From a bacterium TMED217 (GTDB lineage: Bacteria; Fidelibacterota; Marinisomatia; Marinisomatales; UBA1611): DNA of 63,049 nt. Shown in pieces: positions 38,083-46,938 of this stretch. The DNA is taken from contig NHJO01000007.1 in assembly GCA_002169695.1 (NCBI GenBank), positions 1 to 63,049 on the forward strand. The letters are read 5' to 3'. How positions within the stretch are numbered: the stretch's first letter is position 1; each line of letters begins with the position of its first letter. The position numbers were made by a program, and so were the translations under genes. The notes below the pieces were generated by a model, which saw nothing but the letters and a program-made list of their open reading frames with translations, had not been told where the DNA came from and did not search any database.

Positions 38083-39432
38083 ATGTTTAAAAAAATTCTT
38101 ATTGCCAATCGTGGTGAAATTGCTCTACGTGTGATAAGGGCATGTCATGAGCTTGGGATTAAGACTGTTGCTATATATTCTACTGCTGATGAGCTTTCCC
38201 TTCATGTAAAGTTTGCTGATGAGGCCGTTTGTATTGGACCACCATTAAGCAGTGATAGTTATTTAAATATACCTAGAATTATCGCGGCTGGTGAGATTAC
38301 AAATTCAGACGCGATACATCCTGGTTATGGGTTCTTGTCAGAATCAGCTGAATTTTCTAAGATTTGCTCTGAGAATGGTTTTCATTTTATTGGTCCAGAT
38401 TCAGATATGATAATGTCAATGGGAGATAAAGCTACGGCTAAAAAAACAATGAAGTTAGCTGGTGTACCAGTAATACCGGGCGGAGAGGGGATTTTATCAG
38501 ATGCTTCAGAAGCGCGCTTATTAGCAAAAAAGATGGGATATCCAATCATGTTAAAAGCCACTGCTGGAGGTGGTGGCCGTGGTATGCGTCTAGTCAGTCA
38601 AGAAAGTGAGTTAAGTGATCTTTATGATGTAGCATATCAAGAGGCTTATACAGGTTTCGGGAATGGTGATTTATATATTGAAAAATTTATTCAGGAACCC
38701 AGACATATAGAGATTCAAATTTTAGCAGATACTTTTGGGACTGTTATCCAGTTTGGTGAAAGAGACTGTTCAATTCAAAGACGACATCAAAAATTAATTG
38801 AAGAGTCGCCTTCTCCTGCTGTTGATGATAAATTAAGAAAAAAAATGGGTGATGCTGCTATTGTTGGAGCAAAAGCTATTAATTATGTTGGTGTTGGAAC
38901 TATTGAGTTTCTTTTAGATAAAGACAAAAATTTTTATTTTATGGAAATGAATACAAGGATTCAGGTTGAGCATCCTGTCACAGAGATGGTTACTGGAGTT
39001 GATTTAATAAAACAACAAATTCGCGTGCATGCAGGAAAGAAGTGCCCTAACTATAGTCCTAATTATAAATTAAGAGGTCATTCTATTGAATGTCGAATAA
39101 ATGCAGAAGATCCTGCAAATAATTTTAGACCCTCCCCAGGAAAAATCGCAAACTTTCATATGCCTGGAGGGAAAGGAGTAAGAGTAGACTCTCATGCATA
39201 TAGCGGTTACATTATACCAACTCATTATGATTCTATGATTGGGAAACTTATTGTACATGCAAAAAACAGACAGCGTGCCATTAATAGAATGCAGAGAGCT
39301 TTAGAAGAGACTATTATTGATGGACCAAAAACAACAATACCTTATCATCAAAAAATAATGGAAAACGGAGATTTTATTTCTGGGGAATTTGATACAAGTT
39401 TTTTAGATAATTTCCCTTATGAAATTGAATGA
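38083..39432 (+). CDS. accC: Acetyl-CoA carboxylase, biotin carboxylase subunit
   Basis: AccC carboxylates biotin on AccB with ATP and bicarbonate. The 449-residue protein starts [19 protein letters not shown], contains [11 protein letters not shown], the glycine-rich ATP loop [32 protein letters not shown] in part, and [17 protein letters not shown] in part. It is coupled to accB as usual. Because the carboxyltransferase is not in the window, use by propionyl-CoA carboxylase is also possible, which would connect to the methylmalonyl-CoA mutase. Confidence 0.97.
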   Translation: MFKKILIANRGEIALRVIRACHELGIKTVAIYSTADELSLHVKFADEAVCIGPPLSSDSYLNIPRIIAAGEITNSDAIHPGYGFLSESAEFSKICSENGFHFIGPDSDMIMSMGDKATAKKTMKLAGVPVIPGGEGILSDASEARLLAKKMGYPIMLKATAGGGGRGMRLVSQESELSDLYDVAYQEAYTGFGNGDLYIEKFIQEPRHIEIQILADTFGTVIQFGERDCSIQRRHQKLIEESPSPAVDDKLRKKMGDAAIVGAKAINYVGVGTIEFLLDKDKNFYFMEMNTRIQVEHPVTEMVTGVDLIKQQIRVHAGKKCPNYSPNYKLRGHSIECRINAEDPANNFRPSPGKIANFHMPGGKGVRVDSHAYSGYIIPTHYDSMIGKLIVHAKNRQRAINRMQRALEETIIDGPKTTIPYHQKIMENGDFISGEFDTSFLDNFPYEIE

Positions 39433-39450
39433 TATAGAAAGGATACTATT

Positions 39451-39828
39451 TTGAATATACCAAAAGAATTATTTTATACAAAAGAGCACGAATGGTTAAA
39501 TAATGAAGAAAAAATTGTTACTATTGGCATCACATCCTTTGCCCAGAGTCAGTTAGGTGACATAATATTTCTAGAATTACCAGATATTGGATATAAACTC
39601 ATTGCGGGACAGCCTTTTGGCGAGATTGAAGCTGTTAAGACTGTTTCAGATCTTTTCGCGCCTATTGCTGGCACAGTAGTAGAGGTTAATAATAGTTTAG
39701 AAGACTCACCTGAGAAAATTAATCATGATTGTTATGGTGAAGGTTGGATAATTAAAATAAAGCCTGATGAAAAAATTGAGAAAGGTAATCTTCTAGACTA
39801 TCAAGCTTATACTAATCTAATTGAATAA
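39451..39828 (+). CDS. gcvH: Glycine cleavage system H protein
   Basis: GcvH shuttles the aminomethyl group on a lipoyl arm between the P, T and L proteins. The 125-residue protein has the lipoyl lysine in EAVKTVSDLFAP (Lys63) and the family features EHEWLN and GDIIFLELPDIG. The start is TTG 39451 with GAAAGGA upstream. The P and T genes are not here, so this is a stand-alone gcvH between accC and the GGGP-synthase-like gene. Confidence 0.95.
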   Translation: MNIPKELFYTKEHEWLNNEEKIVTIGITSFAQSQLGDIIFLELPDIGYKLIAGQPFGEIEAVKTVSDLFAPIAGTVVEVNNSLEDSPEKINHDCYGEGWIIKIKPDEKIEKGNLLDYQAYTNLIE

Positions 39829-40566
39829 ATGAGTGTCTTATCTAATTTAAATAAATGCATAGAAAATAAAGGTGCAGGATTTATAATTTTGATTGATCCT
39901 GATAAAAAAAATGATGAAAAAATTGATCAAATAGTTGAGAGTGCCAATGATAATGATGTAGATGCAATATTTGTTGGTGGTAGTATTATGATGGATAGAT
40001 TTTATCATAAAAGAATAGAGCGAATTAAACATATTTCTGATATACCAGTCATTCTTTTCCCAGGCGGAGTTAATCAGGTCAATAAGTATTATGACGCGAT
40101 GTTATTTATGTCATTGATGTCTGGTAGAAATCCACATTATTTGATTGGAGAGCAAGTAATTGCAGCTCCAATTGTTAATGATTTTGGGCTAGAAACGATT
40201 CCAACTGGATATCTATTGATTGATGGCGGCTCACCAACAACTGTTGAGTTTATTAGTGGGACTAAGCCACTTCCTTCAAATAGGCCAGATATTATAATAT
40301 CTCATGCTTTAGCTGCTCAGTTCATGGGGATGCAGTTATTATATCTTGAAGCGGGAAGTGGAGCGATGAATACAGTTCCTGTTGATGTAATTAGTAAAGT
40401 ATCAAATGAAACTAGCTTAAGCCTAGTCGTTGGAGGTGGAATTAGGACACCTAAAGATGCTCTTGAAATAGTTAATGCTGGTGCTTCTTTTGTCGTTATT
40501 GGTTCAGCGATAGAAAAATCATTAGATTTAATAAAAGATTTTTCTTCTGCAATTCATTTTAAATAA
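39829..40566 (+). CDS. Geranylgeranylglyceryl-phosphate synthase family prenyltransferase
   Basis: This soluble TIM-barrel enzyme of 245 residues forms an ether bond between glycerol 1-phosphate and a polyprenyl diphosphate in known members. The motifs LIDPDKKN (phosphate contact), VGGSIMMD, PGGVNQ, YLEAGSGA and VVGGGIRTPKDA match the group II GGGP synthases of archaea and Bacteroidetes, rather than the shorter PcrB heptaprenyl group. The start abuts the gcvH stop. The enzyme could make archaeal-type ether lipids or another prenyl glycerol product. No glycerol-1-phosphate dehydrogenase is seen in the window. Confidence 0.88.
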   Translation: MSVLSNLNKCIENKGAGFIILIDPDKKNDEKIDQIVESANDNDVDAIFVGGSIMMDRFYHKRIERIKHISDIPVILFPGGVNQVNKYYDAMLFMSLMSGRNPHYLIGEQVIAAPIVNDFGLETIPTGYLLIDGGSPTTVEFISGTKPLPSNRPDIIISHALAAQFMGMQLLYLEAGSGAMNTVPVDVISKVSNETSLSLVVGGGIRTPKDALEIVNAGASFVVIGSAIEKSLDLIKDFSSAIHFK

Positions 40567-40589
40567 GGTTAGATATTGATTTTAATTAA

Positions 40590-41168
40590 ATGATTAAAGA
40601 TAATATTAAAAAGCAAATTCTTGAAAGCGCTAGGATAAAAGAAGAGATGGCCGAGAGTGTTGTTTCAGATATCCAAAAAGCAACTGAGTTACTTATGGAT
40701 TGTATTAATTCTGGCGGGAAAATATATTGGTGCGGTAATGGAGGAAGTGCGTCTGATGCTCAGCATCTAGCGACTGAGCTTATGGGAGGTATGTCTGAAC
40801 ATGATAGAATGCCTATTCCTTCGATTGCACTAACTACAGATTCTTCTTTTATTACCGCTTGGTCTAATGATATTGGTTTTGATTCAGTTTTTTCTAGGCA
40901 GATACAAGGTCTTGGCCAAGAAGATGATGTCTTGATTGGCATTTCTACTAGTGGAAATTCTAAAAATATTATAAAGGCTATAAAACAAGCTAAGTATAAA
41001 AAATTAAAGACTATCACTTTTACTGGGAGAGATGGAGGTAAACTTGATGGCTTGGCTGATGTTACGATAAAAGTTCCATCAAAAAATACTCAAAGGATTC
41101 AAGAAGCTCATATTATGGTTGGGCAGATACTTTGTAGTATAGTCGAATTTTCAGTATTAAAAAAATAA
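40590..41168 (+). CDS. gmhA: Phosphoheptose isomerase (sedoheptulose-7-phosphate isomerase)
   Basis: GmhA makes D-glycero-D-manno-heptose 7-phosphate, the first step to LPS core heptose. The 192-residue SIS-domain protein shows CGNGGSASDAQHLATELMGG in part, TDSSFITAWSND, GISTSGNSKNI and QEAHIMVGQILC. It supports a lipopolysaccharide-bearing outer membrane. A DnaA-initiator-associating (DiaA-like) SIS protein is the main alternative. It overlaps the next gene by one base (TAATG). Confidence 0.92.
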   Translation: MIKDNIKKQILESARIKEEMAESVVSDIQKATELLMDCINSGGKIYWCGNGGSASDAQHLATELMGGMSEHDRMPIPSIALTTDSSFITAWSNDIGFDSVFSRQIQGLGQEDDVLIGISTSGNSKNIIKAIKQAKYKKLKTITFTGRDGGKLDGLADVTIKVPSKNTQRIQEAHIMVGQILCSIVEFSVLKK

Positions 41169-42214
41169 TGACAGACCACCTGCAAGAATATTTAACTATG
41201 CTTCGGGTGGATATAGATGCCTCTCCAAAAACATTAGAAGCATATGAGTCTGACCTTATAAGGTATTTGAATTATGTTCAATATTCACATGGTATTGTTT
41301 CAATTAAAAATGTCAAGCAGAGTCATATAAGAGGTTATGTAAAATTATTAAGTGAAATGTTTTTGGCTCCTTCTAGTATTTCTAGGATGTTAGCATCTGT
41401 TAGGTCATATCATAAGTTCCTTTGTACAGAAAAAATAATAAAAGAAAATCCAGCGCTATCGATAAATACGCCGAGGTTAAAGAAAATATTGCCGACGACT
41501 CTTAGTTCAGATGAAATATTTAAAATAATTAATATAATACCAAAAAATTCTCCTCTTAATATGCGAGATCATGCAATTATTGAAATTTTATATTCTTGTG
41601 GTTTAAGAGTTACTGAACTTTGTGAATTAGAGAAAAATCAAGGAAATATAGAGCCTAATATTGTTGATGATGAGAAAATATTTTTTAGAGATAATCATGA
41701 CAATATAGTTGAGATCACTGCTGGTGAAGCTAAGTTATTAGGTAAAAAGCATCTCGCTTTTAATGCATATAGAAAAGAATTAGAAAAAAGACCTGGATTG
41801 CTTACTGTAATAGGTAAAGGGAGAAAACCTAGATATGTTCCTATTGGAAAAAATCCTAGAAAAGTTTGGTTTAATTATGTAACTGAATTTAGAGAACAAT
41901 TGTTAAAAGGTAATGATACGAAAGAATTATTTATTAGTAGAAATGGCAGAGCATTGACTAGAGCAATGGTAAATAAAATTATTAATAAATGGTCTAAGGC
42001 TGCTGGAATAACAAAAAAAGTAACTCCACATACCTTCAGACATTCTTTTGCTACACACTTGATAGAAGGAGGAGCTGATATTAGATTTGTGCAACACATG
42101 TTAGGGCATGCTGATATTTCTACTACCCAAGTTTATACCCACTTAGATAAAACAACTATTAGAGAAAAATATAATGAGTTTGGTAATAAAATATTTAATA
42201 ATAGATTAGATTAA
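41168..42214 (+). CDS. xerC: XerC/XerD-type tyrosine recombinase with internal insertion
   Basis: This site-specific recombinase probably resolves chromosome dimers at dif. The N-terminal SAM-like core-binding domain (1-105) precedes the catalytic domain. The catalytic residues are all visible: Arg in CGLRVTEL, Lys in VIGKGRKPR, HTFRH, the LGHADISTTQVYTH segment and the Tyr within it. The protein is 348 residues, against about 300 for XerC/D. The surplus is a 45-50-residue insertion between the first catalytic Arg and the Lys hairpin (about 41640-41800). XerC versus XerD cannot be told by eye. Confidence 0.85.
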   Translation: MTDHLQEYLTMLRVDIDASPKTLEAYESDLIRYLNYVQYSHGIVSIKNVKQSHIRGYVKLLSEMFLAPSSISRMLASVRSYHKFLCTEKIIKENPALSINTPRLKKILPTTLSSDEIFKIINIIPKNSPLNMRDHAIIEILYSCGLRVTELCELEKNQGNIEPNIVDDEKIFFRDNHDNIVEITAGEAKLLGKKHLAFNAYRKELEKRPGLLTVIGKGRKPRYVPIGKNPRKVWFNYVTEFREQLLKGNDTKELFISRNGRALTRAMVNKIINKWSKAAGITKKVTPHTFRHSFATHLIEGGADIRFVQHMLGHADISTTQVYTHLDKTTIREKYNEFGNKIFNNRLD

Positions 42215-42216
42215 GT

Positions 42217-42846
42217 ATGCTTTTTAGTAATACAGAACCACAGATAATAGTTTTGTTGATACCAGCATTAGTATTTTCATTATCTTTTCATGAATTTGCT
42301 CATGCTTGGATGGCACATAGGTTAGGTGACAGCACAGCTGCTCGAATGGGTAGGTTAACTCTCAATCCAATATCTCATTTAGATCCAGTTGGGTCTATTG
42401 CTTTGTTATTAATGGGATTTGGATGGGCGAAACCAGTGCCTGTGGATTCTAGATATTTAAAAAACCCTAAAGAGGATATGGTTAAAGTTGCAGCGGCAGG
42501 TCCAATTTCAAATATAGTTTTAGCAATAGTCGCTGCTTTAGTACTGCGGTTATTATTTAGCACTGATTTATTAACAAATAGTATTAAAACCTTTTTTATT
42601 ATTTTTATGCAGATAAATATAACGTTAGCTGTTTTTAACCTCCTGCCTGTCTCTCCTTTAGATGGTTCTCAAATATTATCACCTTTTTTAGAAAAGAAAT
42701 TTGGATCTGAAATAGTTTGGAAAATGCAATTGTATGGACCTAGAATATTATTTTTTATTATTTTATTTAGCATGATGACTGATATCCATATTTTTTCTTT
42801 TGTAATTAATCCAATATTTAATCTTTTTATTTTTATTTTTTTCTAA
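42217..42846 (+). CDS. Site-2 protease family (M50) membrane metalloprotease
   Basis: This 209-residue protein with about five to six membrane segments has the zinc motif HEFAHAW (HExxH, near residue 24) and the distal PLDG in LLPVSPLDGSQIL (near 150), which supplies the third ligand. There is no PDZ domain, so it is of the short SpoIVFB/FbpB-like type rather than RseP. It cleaves substrates inside the membrane; the substrate is unknown. It starts two bases after the recombinase. Confidence 0.9.
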   Translation: MLFSNTEPQIIVLLIPALVFSLSFHEFAHAWMAHRLGDSTAARMGRLTLNPISHLDPVGSIALLLMGFGWAKPVPVDSRYLKNPKEDMVKVAAAGPISNIVLAIVAALVLRLLFSTDLLTNSIKTFFIIFMQINITLAVFNLLPVSPLDGSQILSPFLEKKFGSEIVWKMQLYGPRILFFIILFSMMTDIHIFSFVINPIFNLFIFIFF

Positions 42847-42866
42847 TAAAAGAGGTGTCTTAAACC

Positions 42867-43001
42867 GTGTCTTATTTGAAGAGATTTGTAAATGATAAAA
42901 AAAAACAAAATGGATCTTTATTACGATTAATATTATTGTTTGCTGGCGTATTATATTTGATATACTATTTTAATAATATTGCTTTAACAGGATTGAAATA
43001 A
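42867..43001 (+). CDS. Small single-pass membrane protein, 44 residues
   Basis: A short frame starts at GTG 42867 with AGAGG at 42851-42855 and ends in TAA overlapping the ftcD ATG by one base (TAATG). It reads a basic start (SYLKRFVNDKKKQNG) followed by one strong membrane helix (LLRLILLFAGVLYLIYYF) and a short tail. The TAATG coupling, the RBS-like sequence and the plausible protein shape support a real gene. I do not recognise it. The basic N-terminus predicts an N-in orientation with the C-terminus outside. Confidence 0.55.
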   Translation: MSYLKRFVNDKKKQNGSLLRLILLFAGVLYLIYYFNNIALTGLK

Positions 43002-44701
43002 TGCAAAAACTAATTGAGTGTGTTCCAAATTTTAGTGAAGGTATTGATCAAAATAAGATCGATAGTATAGTAAGTAAAATTAAATCTGTTGATGGTGTTA
43101 CTATCCTTGATATTGACTCTGGTAAGGATACAAATCGATCTGTGGTAACATTTGTGGGTGAGCCTGCCGCTGTATTAGATGCAGCTTTTGAAGGTATAAA
43201 AGAAGCTTCAAATTTGATTGATATGTCTAAACATAGTGGAACCCATCCAAGAATTGGAGCTACTGACGTTTGTCCATTAATTCCAATAAAAGATGTGACT
43301 ATTGATGAGTGTATTAAATATTCACATCAATTGGCAGATAGAGTAGGTACGGATTTAAAGATTCCAATATATCTTTATGAAAATTCAGCACAAAACTCAG
43401 AAAGAAAAAATCTTGCTGTAATTAGAGAAGGGGAATATGAAGGCCTTGAAAAAAAATTGGAAGATAAATTATGGAAGCCAGATTTTGGCCCTGCAGTTTT
43501 TAATGCTTCCGCAGGCGCTACTGTAATTGGTTGTCGCGAATTTTTAATTGCATATAATATTAATTTAAATACTAAGGATAAGCGCCTTGCGACTGATATC
43601 GCTTTTGATATTAGAGAGCTAGGAAGAAGTAAAAGAGTAGCAAACCCAGAATCGTTAAATTTATTAGATGGAGAAATAGTTCGTAATGATGATGGCTCTC
43701 CAGTAAAAGTTCCAGGAAAATTTAAGGATGTTAAAGCAATTGGCTGGTATGTCAGTGAATATAAAAGAGCACAGATATCAATTAATTTTATTAATTATAA
43801 AGTCTCTTCTATTCATGATGTTTTTAATACGGTATGTAACTTAGCTGAAAAGAGAGGCGTCAGGGTCACGGGCAGCGAATTAGTTGGTCTTATACCTAAG
43901 GATGCAATTTTATCAGCAGGGAAATATTATTTGGGAAAGCAAAACCGTACGATAGGTGTACCAGAAAAAGATATTATCGAATGCGCTATTCAGTCGCTTG
44001 GTTTAAATGATGTCTCGGATTTTAACTTAAATGAGAAGATCATAGAAAATGCGATTGGTAATGATAAAAATGATTTAATGGATTTAAGCGGGAAAGAATT
44101 GGTCTCCTTAATATCTGATAGTAGCCCAGCTCCAGGCGGAGGGAGTGTATCTGCTATAGCTGGCTCTTTAGGAGCATCTCTTGTATCAATGGTTGCAGCG
44201 CTAACTCATGAAAAGAAAGAATTCATTAGTGCAAGGAAAAAAATGAATGATATCGGCATTAATGCGCAAGACCTTCAATCTAAATTAATTAGGTTGGTTG
44301 AAGAAGATACCAATGCTTTTAATTCAATTTTAAGTGCGAATAGATTACCAGATAAAACCCCTGAACAAAAAAAGTATAAGGATGAAGAAATATTTAAAGC
44401 GAATAAATATGCTATTGATATACCATTAGAAACTGCAAAGTTGTCTTTAGAGGTAATTAAACTATCACTAGAGTTGGTTCAGTATGGTAACCCTAATTCT
44501 GTGACTGATGCTGAAGTAGCTTCAGAGGTTGGCTTAGCAGGTGTTCGAGGAGGATGTATGAATGTAATGATAAATTTATCTGGAACAGATAATATTGAGG
44601 AATATGGTTTGGGTATAATGGATGAGATTGATTTACTTATAAATGAAGCAACTGATATTCATAAAACAGTATTTCATAATACAAAAAAATTAATTAATTA
44701 A
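43001..44701 (+). CDS. ftcD: Bifunctional glutamate formiminotransferase / formimino-THF cyclodeaminase
   Basis: The protein of 566 residues fuses two enzymes. Residues about 1-330 are the formiminotransferase (IECVPNFSEG, HSGTHPRIGATDVCPLIP, FNASAGATVIGCREFLIAYN in part). Residues about 360-560 are the cyclodeaminase (SSPAPGGGSVSAIAGSLGASL in part, EDTNAF, VGLAGVRGGCMN). Together they move the formimino group of histidine breakdown onto tetrahydrofolate. No hut gene is seen here. The fused form is best known from animals and some Bacteroidetes-related bacteria. Confidence 0.93.
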   Translation: MQKLIECVPNFSEGIDQNKIDSIVSKIKSVDGVTILDIDSGKDTNRSVVTFVGEPAAVLDAAFEGIKEASNLIDMSKHSGTHPRIGATDVCPLIPIKDVTIDECIKYSHQLADRVGTDLKIPIYLYENSAQNSERKNLAVIREGEYEGLEKKLEDKLWKPDFGPAVFNASAGATVIGCREFLIAYNINLNTKDKRLATDIAFDIRELGRSKRVANPESLNLLDGEIVRNDDGSPVKVPGKFKDVKAIGWYVSEYKRAQISINFINYKVSSIHDVFNTVCNLAEKRGVRVTGSELVGLIPKDAILSAGKYYLGKQNRTIGVPEKDIIECAIQSLGLNDVSDFNLNEKIIENAIGNDKNDLMDLSGKELVSLISDSSPAPGGGSVSAIAGSLGASLVSMVAALTHEKKEFISARKKMNDIGINAQDLQSKLIRLVEEDTNAFNSILSANRLPDKTPEQKKYKDEEIFKANKYAIDIPLETAKLSLEVIKLSLELVQYGNPNSVTDAEVASEVGLAGVRGGCMNVMINLSGTDNIEEYGLGIMDEIDLLINEATDIHKTVFHNTKKLIN

Positions 44702-44711
44702 GATTATAAAT

Positions 44712-46451
44712 ATGGATATTAATCTTCTTCCTGAAGACCTTCAAAATAAAATCTCAGCTGGTGAAGTAGTCGAAAGGCCCTCATCAGTTATAAAAGAATT
44801 ACTCGAGAATAGTCTAGACGCTGACTCTTCTCAAATTGATATAGTTATTGAACAGGGAGGTAATCAATTAATTCAAGTTAGAGATGATGGAAAAGGAATT
44901 TCTAAAAATCAATTACCTTTCTCAATTAAGCGTTTCCATACTAGTAAAATATCAAAATTAGATGATTTATTTACAATTAGCTCTCTTGGTTTTAGAGGAG
45001 AAGCGTTAGCAAGTATAGCATCAGTTGCTCAGCTTTCAATTATTTCAAGTGAAGGATCAAATGAAGGAGCTGAACTTTCTATAACTAATGGTAAGCTAGG
45101 AGAATTAATCCCTGCAGCTAATATTAATGGGACTCAGGTTACAATCAGGGATTTATTTTATAATACTCCTGCAAGAAGAAAATTTCTTAAAAGTCCAAGA
45201 ACAGAAGGTCGTAAAATTATTGAAATGGTAAGAAGGTTTGGGCTATCAAGGCCTAATATAGGGTTTAGTTTAATCGTTGATGGCAAAAAAGTTATAGATT
45301 TGTTTCCTGAAGAGCTTGAAGATAGAATTGGTTCGTTATTTGATAACACTTATAAAACTAATCTTATACCAATACAAATTTCTAAGGCTGATTATACATT
45401 TACTGGATTTGTAGGAAATTTAAATATTATCCGAAAACGTTTTGGTGAGCAATTTCTTTTTATGAATGGTAGATATATTAAGGATAGATTGCTTAATTCA
45501 GCAGTTTATTCTTCTTATCAATCATTAGTGAAAAGAGGGGAGTATCCATTTTTTGTGATAAATATTCAAATCCCTTATGAACAAGTCGATGTGAACGTAC
45601 ACCCAATGAAAACAGAGGTCAGATTTCATGATGAATGGAGAGTGTACCATGTTCTAAAATCAGGTGTTAGCAATGCTTTATCAGAAATTTTAAATACAAT
45701 TCCTAATTTTCAGAAAATTAGTTCAGAATCTAATTCGTTTTTTGGAAATACCCCTCAGCAGTCTGCTCTTAATTTTAATTCTGTTGGACAAAAAGACCCG
45801 ATAATATCTAATCTAGATAAAACCGATAGAGCAAAAACTTATGCCTCCAATATTGTTCCTGTTGATAACTCAAGTCAAGACTTTAATATTGAAAAAATAT
45901 GGCAGGTTCATAGAAAATATATTATTTCAGAGATTAATAGTGGGTTAGTTGTTATTGACCAACATGTGGCTCATGAGAGAGTACTCTATGAGGAGTGTCT
46001 TAACGCTTTTGAGTCAAAGGTCATGTCTTCTCAGACTTTATTGTTCCCAGAAGAAATTGATTTTGTTAAAGATGAATATGATATTCTTTTAGAAATATTT
46101 CCTTATTTAAAACGTATTGGTTTTAAGATAAAAGAAGGTGATAATTCCAAAATCATAGTTGAAGCGACTCCTGCTGATATTAGTTGGGGTGATGAAAAAA
46201 GAATTATTAAAGAAATTATAGATGAGTTCATAAGCACAAGGAAAACATATAGTTCTTATAAAGAAGCGCTAGCTGCTTCATTCGCATGTAAAGCTGCAGT
46301 TAAAGCAGGTGATCAAATGGAGAGAGATGAGATGGTAGTACTTATTAATCGTCTTTTTTCTACAGAGCATCCTTACTATTGTCCGCATGGTAGACCAATA
46401 ATTATACAGTTATCATTAGACGAATTAGATAAAAGATTTGAAAGAATCTAA
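44712..46451 (+). CDS. mutL: DNA mismatch repair protein MutL
   Basis: MutL links mismatch recognition to strand excision. The GHKL ATPase shows ELLENSLDAD, RDDGKGI and SLGFRGEALASI. The C-terminal half has DQHVAHERVLYE, which keeps the metal residues of the DQHA(x)2E(x)4E endonuclease motif with one change (A to V), plus ACKAAVKAGD and CPHGRP. The protein is therefore probably a nicking MutL, as in bacteria without MutH. The length of 579 residues is slightly short because of the linker. Its stop overlaps the convergent sixA-like gene by four bases. Confidence 0.95.
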   Translation: MDINLLPEDLQNKISAGEVVERPSSVIKELLENSLDADSSQIDIVIEQGGNQLIQVRDDGKGISKNQLPFSIKRFHTSKISKLDDLFTISSLGFRGEALASIASVAQLSIISSEGSNEGAELSITNGKLGELIPAANINGTQVTIRDLFYNTPARRKFLKSPRTEGRKIIEMVRRFGLSRPNIGFSLIVDGKKVIDLFPEELEDRIGSLFDNTYKTNLIPIQISKADYTFTGFVGNLNIIRKRFGEQFLFMNGRYIKDRLLNSAVYSSYQSLVKRGEYPFFVINIQIPYEQVDVNVHPMKTEVRFHDEWRVYHVLKSGVSNALSEILNTIPNFQKISSESNSFFGNTPQQSALNFNSVGQKDPIISNLDKTDRAKTYASNIVPVDNSSQDFNIEKIWQVHRKYIISEINSGLVVIDQHVAHERVLYEECLNAFESKVMSSQTLLFPEEIDFVKDEYDILLEIFPYLKRIGFKIKEGDNSKIIVEATPADISWGDEKRIIKEIIDEFISTRKTYSSYKEALAASFACKAAVKAGDQMERDEMVVLINRLFSTEHPYYCPHGRPIIIQLSLDELDKRFERI

Positions 46452-46936
46452 AGTAATTCTTTTGGTGATTTAATCCATTCAAGGATACCATTTCCAAATT
46501 CTATTTCCTTCCACAGATTAGTTTTAAAATTTATTTTTGCCATTGATGCTGTTGTAAATTTTTGGCTATGGAAAGTACACAATGAAATAAAGCTTGAGCA
46601 AGTTGGTTCATGCCCTACAAAACAAACTGAATTAATTTTATTATTTAAAAAATGAATTAATCCTAAGAGTGTTTTGGATGAACCACCATATATTTTAGAT
46701 TCAATAGAAAATGTTGTATTCCAACTGCCGTGATTTATTGCAAGCTCAGCTGTTTTCTTAGTTCTGGTAGCAGAAGAAGAAATTACTTGTTCAGGAATCT
46801 GATTTATTTTTTCCAGATATTTCCCCATTTTTTTTGCCGCTTTGAATCCTCTTTTTGATAGAGGGCGATTATGATCTCTATCATAAGTGGCATCCCAGTC
46901 AGATTTTCCGTGGCGAAAAATGATTATACTTTTCAT
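46448..46936 (-). CDS. SixA-like phosphohistidine phosphatase
   Basis: This 162-residue histidine-phosphatase-superfamily protein has the phosphate loop FRHGKSDW (His8), NRPLSKRG and VGHEPTCSSF with the second histidine. SixA proteins remove phosphate from histidine phosphotransfer domains. The compact size fits SixA rather than phosphoglycerate mutase. It lies two bases after the cyclophilin gene on the minus strand and converges on mutL with a four-base overlap. Confidence 0.88.
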   Translation of the reverse strand: MKSIIIFRHGKSDWDATYDRDHNRPLSKRGFKAAKKMGKYLEKINQIPEQVISSSATRTKKTAELAINHGSWNTTFSIESKIYGGSSKTLLGLIHFLNNKINSVCFVGHEPTCSSFISLCTFHSQKFTTASMAKINFKTNLWKEIEFGNGILEWIKSPKELL

Positions 46937-46938
46937 AT

